Shown piece by piece: positions 58,966 to 64,000 of a DNA stretch of 64,000 bases (within the stretch, counting starts at the first letter, position 1; every line of letters starts with the position of its first letter). Source of the DNA: Patagioenas fasciata (Eukaryota > Chordata > Aves > Columbiformes > Columbidae); assembly GCF_037038585.1 (NCBI RefSeq), contig NW_027288510.1, positions 2,609,001 to 2,673,000 of the forward strand, given 5' to 3'. The position numbers were made by a program, and so were the translations under genes. Below the pieces are notes generated by a model that saw only the letters and a list, made by a program, of their open reading frames with translations, did not search any database and was not told where the DNA came from.

Positions 58966-60376
58966 GATTCTTCCTTGGAGAGTGCTGGTAGGAAATGTAT
59001 TTTGCTGAGTAACTGGACACAATTATGTATTTTCCTATATATTTACCAACACATATATATACTTCTTTTTCCTTATGATCACATAGAAAGACAGATAACA
59101 CAGATCTCTGGAGATCACTGTCAACATGGCCATCTAAACAGAGAACAGTTCATTTAACCTTTTTCTCCTTCTTTCCTCCATCAGGCAAGAGTGGCCAACA
59201 GCTTCCAGCAGGACTCACTCTGTGCCAAGGGTAAAAAGTGGCACTGACAGGCCATGGCAGTGGATTGTTTGGTGCCTTCGACTCTGTGCAAGACACAAGG
59301 ATTATCTTTCTTATTGCTGGAGGCTTTGGTAGGAGAGAAATCTAGAGAACATTAAAAAAAAAATGAAAGAAAAACAAACCAAATGAAAGATGTAGAGTGA
59401 AGGGAATGTCTTCTTGGAACATGAAGTATCAAACGTTGTTGGTGTTTTAATACTCCTTTCTTTGTTTTGAATACTTTAAATACGAGTGTTTTCAAAAGAG
59501 AGAAAACAGACTTTTCAGGATGTGCATTAAGAACAAGATGAGAAGTTCTGATCTTCGACAACATTTCCCTTCTCTGTACTCTCTCTGTTATCTGCACACA
59601 AGCACTTGCGATTGCTCTCTGGTTTTCCCTTCCTCTTACTGTTTGATCACTCAGACACTTGTCAACAACCCAGTTGCTGCTTTCACCTTCAAGGAGTTAA
59701 AAGCTTCCTTGTCTTTCAGTAGTCTGTCTAATTCTGCCTTTAGCCAACTCTTTTTTTGTGTTTATTTCACAATTTCCTTTCTCTCTACAACATTTCTTGC
59801 ATGGCTCTGCCTTGGAGAAGGTGAACCTCAGTGGTGGCAGTTTGTCCTTGGCGTACAGTTGAGGAGTGTGTTTTCTTTTAATCATGACTCTCATCAGTTG
59901 TATTTTGTTTGTTCAAAGGTAAAGCAAAGCCCCTGTTTGCTGTGTGCAGCCAGGTCTCCAAGGAGAGCAGGTGGGAGCTGGTGCAAAGGAGCCGGCACAT
60001 CCAGCTGCAGACTGCAGTGGAGAAGTCTGGTGTAAGGAAAAGGGATGCAAGGCCCAGGGGGCCATGAGAGAAATGATGGGGCTGGGGAGGTGAGGAGCAA
60101 GGTTGTGCACACAGTGTGAGACCTCATGGGACAGCTTCTCCAGCCAGTCCAGACCTGCTTAGGAGAGACCCTGGATCCACATCAGACAATGCTGCAATCA
60201 GCTCTTCACCACACTGATAAGTAATAAAATACACTCTTTACAATAGAAAGACATTGTTGTCAGAAGCTTTTTGAAATCTTTCTCCATAATTACACCAAGA
60301 AAACTCTCTAATTAACTAGACAAGATTGGAAGACAATTACAAGAAGAGACATGGTTTGTTAGAGCTTTCTTCAGTG
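58966..60376. other. Unassigned AT-rich DNA
   Basis: No gene or repeat recognised. An A-rich run at 59352-59363. Confidence 0.4.
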
Positions 60377-61242
60377 TAATGAGCCCCATGGTGCATTTGG
60401 TGCTGAGTCCTTGAACATTACTCAGGTGCTGAGAGGAAATTGCACAAACCTTTCCAGAAGTCAAAGTCAGAAGAAAAAAGTACTAAGTACCTTGAAGTAT
60501 TAATGAGTTCCACTGAGGGCAAGTACCAGCAGAGCCTCCCCAGGGACTCGTTAGAGCAGAGGATTGGAGGCCATGGTGGCAGATAAACAAAGGGAAATGT
60601 GCAGGCAGCTGAGGTGCTGAGAAAAGCCTGGTTTTGTTGGGTGAAGCAGAGAGGCCAAGGCCTGACCCCCAGCCCCTGGGAAGGCAGATCCTGTCCCTCA
60701 CACATTGCTCAGGGCTCTTCCTGGGCCAGGGGGATGTGGGCTGTGTGATGCTGAGTGAAGGACAATGGTGTGACAGTTCCCAGCCTTACCGGGGGTGTGC
60801 AAGGAGGACATGAGGTGCCCCAGTGCCTCAGGACAACATGTCTCCTCATGGGCATTGGTGGCAGAGGCGATGGCCGTAGCCAAGCGGACAAAGACTTGGG
60901 TTCTCTTGCTGACATCCAGCCTTGCCAGTGCCCTTTGCCATCTCCACCACAGGTTGTCCTACACTGTCCCGCAGCTGCTTCTGTTTCCCTGCAGGCTGTA
61001 GACACCCATCTCGCTTCCTCCCCTTGCTCTCACCCTGGTATTTCCATACGTTGACTGATGTGTCTGCACTCTCATGCTCTGTTCCTTGAAACACAAGGAC
61101 ATGGACTGATGTCATGCTCCTTCTGGATGATTTCTTGTGCCACAGTACTACCCTTTGAGTCACATTTCTCCCTCCTCATGTCCAGTCTCCATGTTCCAAG
61201 CTGTGCTGTGTGGCAGTGTTTCTCTGCTGTAGAAAGGAGGAC
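60377..61242 (+). repeat. Repeat family R, copy 3 (diverged)
   Basis: Aligns with copy 2 across most of its length with many substitutions and indels. It ends where the CR1 element starts. Confidence 0.8.
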
Positions 61243-62597
61243 CCTGAAAAGTACTGACCTGTCAGCCTCTTACCTGTGCCTGGGAAGATCATGGCACAGA
61301 TCCTCCTAGAAGCTGTGCTAAGGCACAGGGAAGACAGGGAGGTGATTTGAGACAGGCAGCACGGCTCCACCAAGGGCAAGTCCTGCCTGACTAACCCAGT
61401 GGCCTTCTCCGATGGAGTAACTACATCAGTGGACAAAGGGCGGGCTATGGATGTCATCTATCTGGACTTCTGTAAAGCCTTTGACATGGTCCCTCACAAC
61501 ATCCTTCTCTCTGCATTGCAGAGATATGGATTTGATGACTGGACTGTTCTGTGGATGAGGAACTGTCTCAGTGGTCACACCCAGAGAGTGGTGGTCAATG
61601 GCACAATGTCTGGATGGACACTGGTGACAAGTGGTGTCCTTCAGGGGTCCATACTGGGATCAGTACCATTTATTATCTTCATCAGTGGCATAGTGGGATC
61701 AAGTGCATCCTCAGCAAGTTTGCAGATGACACCAAACAGAGTGGCGTTGCTGATACACCTGAGGGACAGTAGGGCATTCAGAGGGACCTGGATAAGCCAG
61801 AGAAGTGGGTTCATGTGAGTCTCCTGAGCTTCAGCAAGACCAAACGCAAGGTCCTGCATCTCCTGGGGCAACCCTGGGTATCAGTACAGGCTGGGGATGA
61901 AGGGATGGAGAGCAGCCTTGACAAGAAAGACTTGGGGAAATTGGTGGGTGAAAGACTGGACTGGAGCCATCAATGTGTGCTTGCAGCCCAGAAGGTCAAA
62001 TGTATCTTGGGCGGCATCCAAAGAAGCATGACCAGCAGGACAAGGGAGGGGATTCTGCTCCACTCTGGTGAGACCCCACCTGGAGTCCTGCATCCAGCTC
62101 TGGAGCCCTCAGTACAGGAAAGACATGGATGTGTTGGAGAGGGTCCAGAGCAGGGTCACCAAGATGATCAGAGGGATGGAACAGCTCTGCTGGCAGGACA
62201 GGCTGGGAGAGTTGGGGTTGTTAAGCCTGGAAAAGAGAAGGCTCCTGCGAGACCTTATTCCCATGTTTCTGTACTTAAAACATGTTGATAAGAATGATGG
62301 GGACAGACTTTTTAGCGGGGCTTGTTGTGATAGGACAAGGGGTGATGGTTTTGAACTAGAAGAGGGGAGACTGAGGCCAGACATGTGGAAGACATTTTTC
62401 ACAATGCGGGTGATGAAACACAACCACTGGTTGCCCAGAGAGGTGGTGGATGCCCCATCCCTGAAGAATTCCCAGGCCAGGCTGGATGGGACTCTGAGCA
62501 GCCTGATCTGCTTGAAGATGTCCCTGGTCATGGCAGGGGAGTCGGACTAGATGACCTTTGAAGCTCTCTTCCAACACTCTCTATGCTTGTATGATTC
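61243..62597 (+). mobile_element. CR1 LINE, RT C-terminal part to 3' end
   Basis: Plus strand. Reverse-transcriptase motifs in order: [35 protein letters not shown], then after a frame change FADDTK, the catalytic Asp pair. It continues through the 3' UTR to the CR1 tip (CTATGCTTGTATGATTCCTAT). 5'-truncated and frameshifted, so inactive. Confidence 0.92.
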
Positions 62598-62639
62598 CTA
62601 TCTCCAAGGAAAGCTCCACCATCTGGGAAATAACCCTTC

Positions 62640-64000
62640 AAGCATAGAAACACAGGATCCTAGAACCAGAAAATCATTTGATTTAGAGGAGACCATGGAG
62701 TCCAACCATAACCTAACTCTAGCACTAAACCATTTCCCAGAGAACCTTCTCTATACATCTTTTAGACACCCCCAGGAATGATGACTCAACCACTTCCCTG
62801 GGAACCCTGGTCACTGCTTCACAACCTTTTCCATGAAGAAGCGTTTCCTTATGTCCAATCTAAACCTCCCCTGGCACAACTTAAGGCCATTCCGTCTTGT
62901 CCTATCCCTCGGTACCTGGGAGAAGAGATCAACATCCTCCATGTTCCAACCTCTTTTCAGGTAGTTGTGGACAGCGATAAGGTCTCCCCTCAGCCTCCTG
63001 TTCTCCAGGTTAAACATCTCCAGTTCCCTCAACTGCTCCTCATCACACTTGCTCGTCAGCCCCTCACCAACTCCGTTCCCTTCTCTGAACTTGCTCCAGA
63101 ACTTCAAGGTCTTTTTTGTCATAAGGGGCTCAAAGCTGACCCCAGGACTCGAGGTGCAGACTCAGCAGTCCTCACTACATGAGAACAATCACTGCCCTAG
63201 TCCTGCTGGCCACACTATTGCTGATCCAACCAGGATACCACTGGCACTATTTGGCCACCTGGGCACATGCTGGCTTAGGTTCAACCACTGTCAACAACAG
63301 CCCCAGGTCCTTTCCGTCCTCAACAAATTTCTAGCCGTTCTTCCCTCAGCCTGTAGCACTGCCTGGGGTTGTTGTGACCCAAGTGCAGGACCCAGCATTT
63401 GGCCGTGTTGAACCTCATACAATTGGCCTCAGCCCATCGATCCACCTGATCCAGATCTCTGTGTAGAGACTTCCTACCCTCTAGCAGGTCAACACTCCCA
63501 ACAAACTTGGTGTCATCTGCAAACTTATTGAGGGTGCACGTGATCCCCTTGTCTAAATCCTTGATAAAGAGATTAAACAGAACTGGCACCAATACTGAGC
63601 CCTGGGGACACCACTCATGACCGGCCACCAACTGGATTTGGCTCCATTCACCACAACTCCTTGGGCCCGACCCTCCAGCCAGTTCTTTATCCATCGCAGA
63701 TACACCATCCAGGCCATGAGCTGCAGCTTCTCCAGGAGATGCTGTGGGAAACAGTGTCAAAGTCTTACTAAAGCTTCCCTCATCCCCTATACAGGGTGCC
63801 TTGTCATGGAGGAGATCAGGTTTGTCAAGCAGGACCTGCCTTTCTTAAACCCATGCTGCCTAGGACTGATCACCTGGTTGTCCTGTGTCTGCCACATGAT
63901 GGCACTCAGGATGATATGATCCATACTATTCCCTGGGACTGAGGTCAGGCTGACAGGACTGTAGTTCCCTAGATCCTTCTTATGTCCCGTCTTGTAGATG
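62640..64000 (-). mobile_element. CR1 LINE, 3' end to RT, running off the window
   Basis: Minus strand, a different CR1 subfamily from its neighbour. RT motifs [15 protein letters not shown] and FADDTK lie around 63495-63620, with further RT sequence up to the window edge. The 3' end faces that of the preceding CR1 across about 40 bases, tail to tail. Confidence 0.9.

Overview
The window looks like bird nuclear DNA rich in transposable elements. The evidence is CR1 LINEs with the typical octamer-like 3' end, several classes of endogenous retrovirus (ERV), one provirus with a primer-binding site complementary to tRNA-Trp as in avian retroviruses, and interrupted vertebrate-type exons with GT/AG splice sites and CpG-rich promoters. 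Nothing bacterial or phage-like is present. I cannot name the species or chromosome.

Layout. 1-4575: a class II ERV on the minus strand with two almost identical LTRs, gag and integrase remnants, and most of pol and all of env deleted. It abuts a flanking sequence that reappears, without the provirus, at 46978. 4576-5480: an inverted fragment of another ERV. 7099-10986: a minus-strand RalGDS/RGL-type gene fragment of nine exons (RasGEF core and start of the RA domain) with one in-frame stop. 11256-11624 and 16377-16735: inverted LTR-like copies bracketing a possible three-exon gene for a small secreted protein (12907-14371, minus). 18156-18443: a 21-bp GC-rich minisatellite next to a promoter-like motif. 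19184-22392: ERV fragments and a 180-bp-arm inverted repeat carrying two TATA-like sites.

22841-45484 is the dominant structure: a head-to-tail array of about 3.6 copies of a ~6.37-kb unit. Each unit is a chimera of a plus-strand ERV env/3' LTR and a decayed minus-strand gamma-like ERV (NC, RNase H, integrase, env). Copy B has lost 473 bp by recombination between two internal direct repeats. The array is cut by a CpG island (45485-46603) with a 122-bp scrap of the same unit on its far side.

46978-64000 is a mosaic of the segmental duplicate, three copies of an unidentified repeat family (here called R), CR1 fragments in both orientations, a CpG island whose promoter carries three RFX/X-box-like sites in a perfect 52-bp spacing, a pair of plus-strand glutamine-rich exons, and two long CR1 elements tail to tail at the right edge.

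No complete, certain host gene is seen. The most useful leads are the ERV array with its internal deletion, the provirus with discordant flanks and a paralogous empty site, the candidate secreted-peptide gene, and the X-box repeat promoter.
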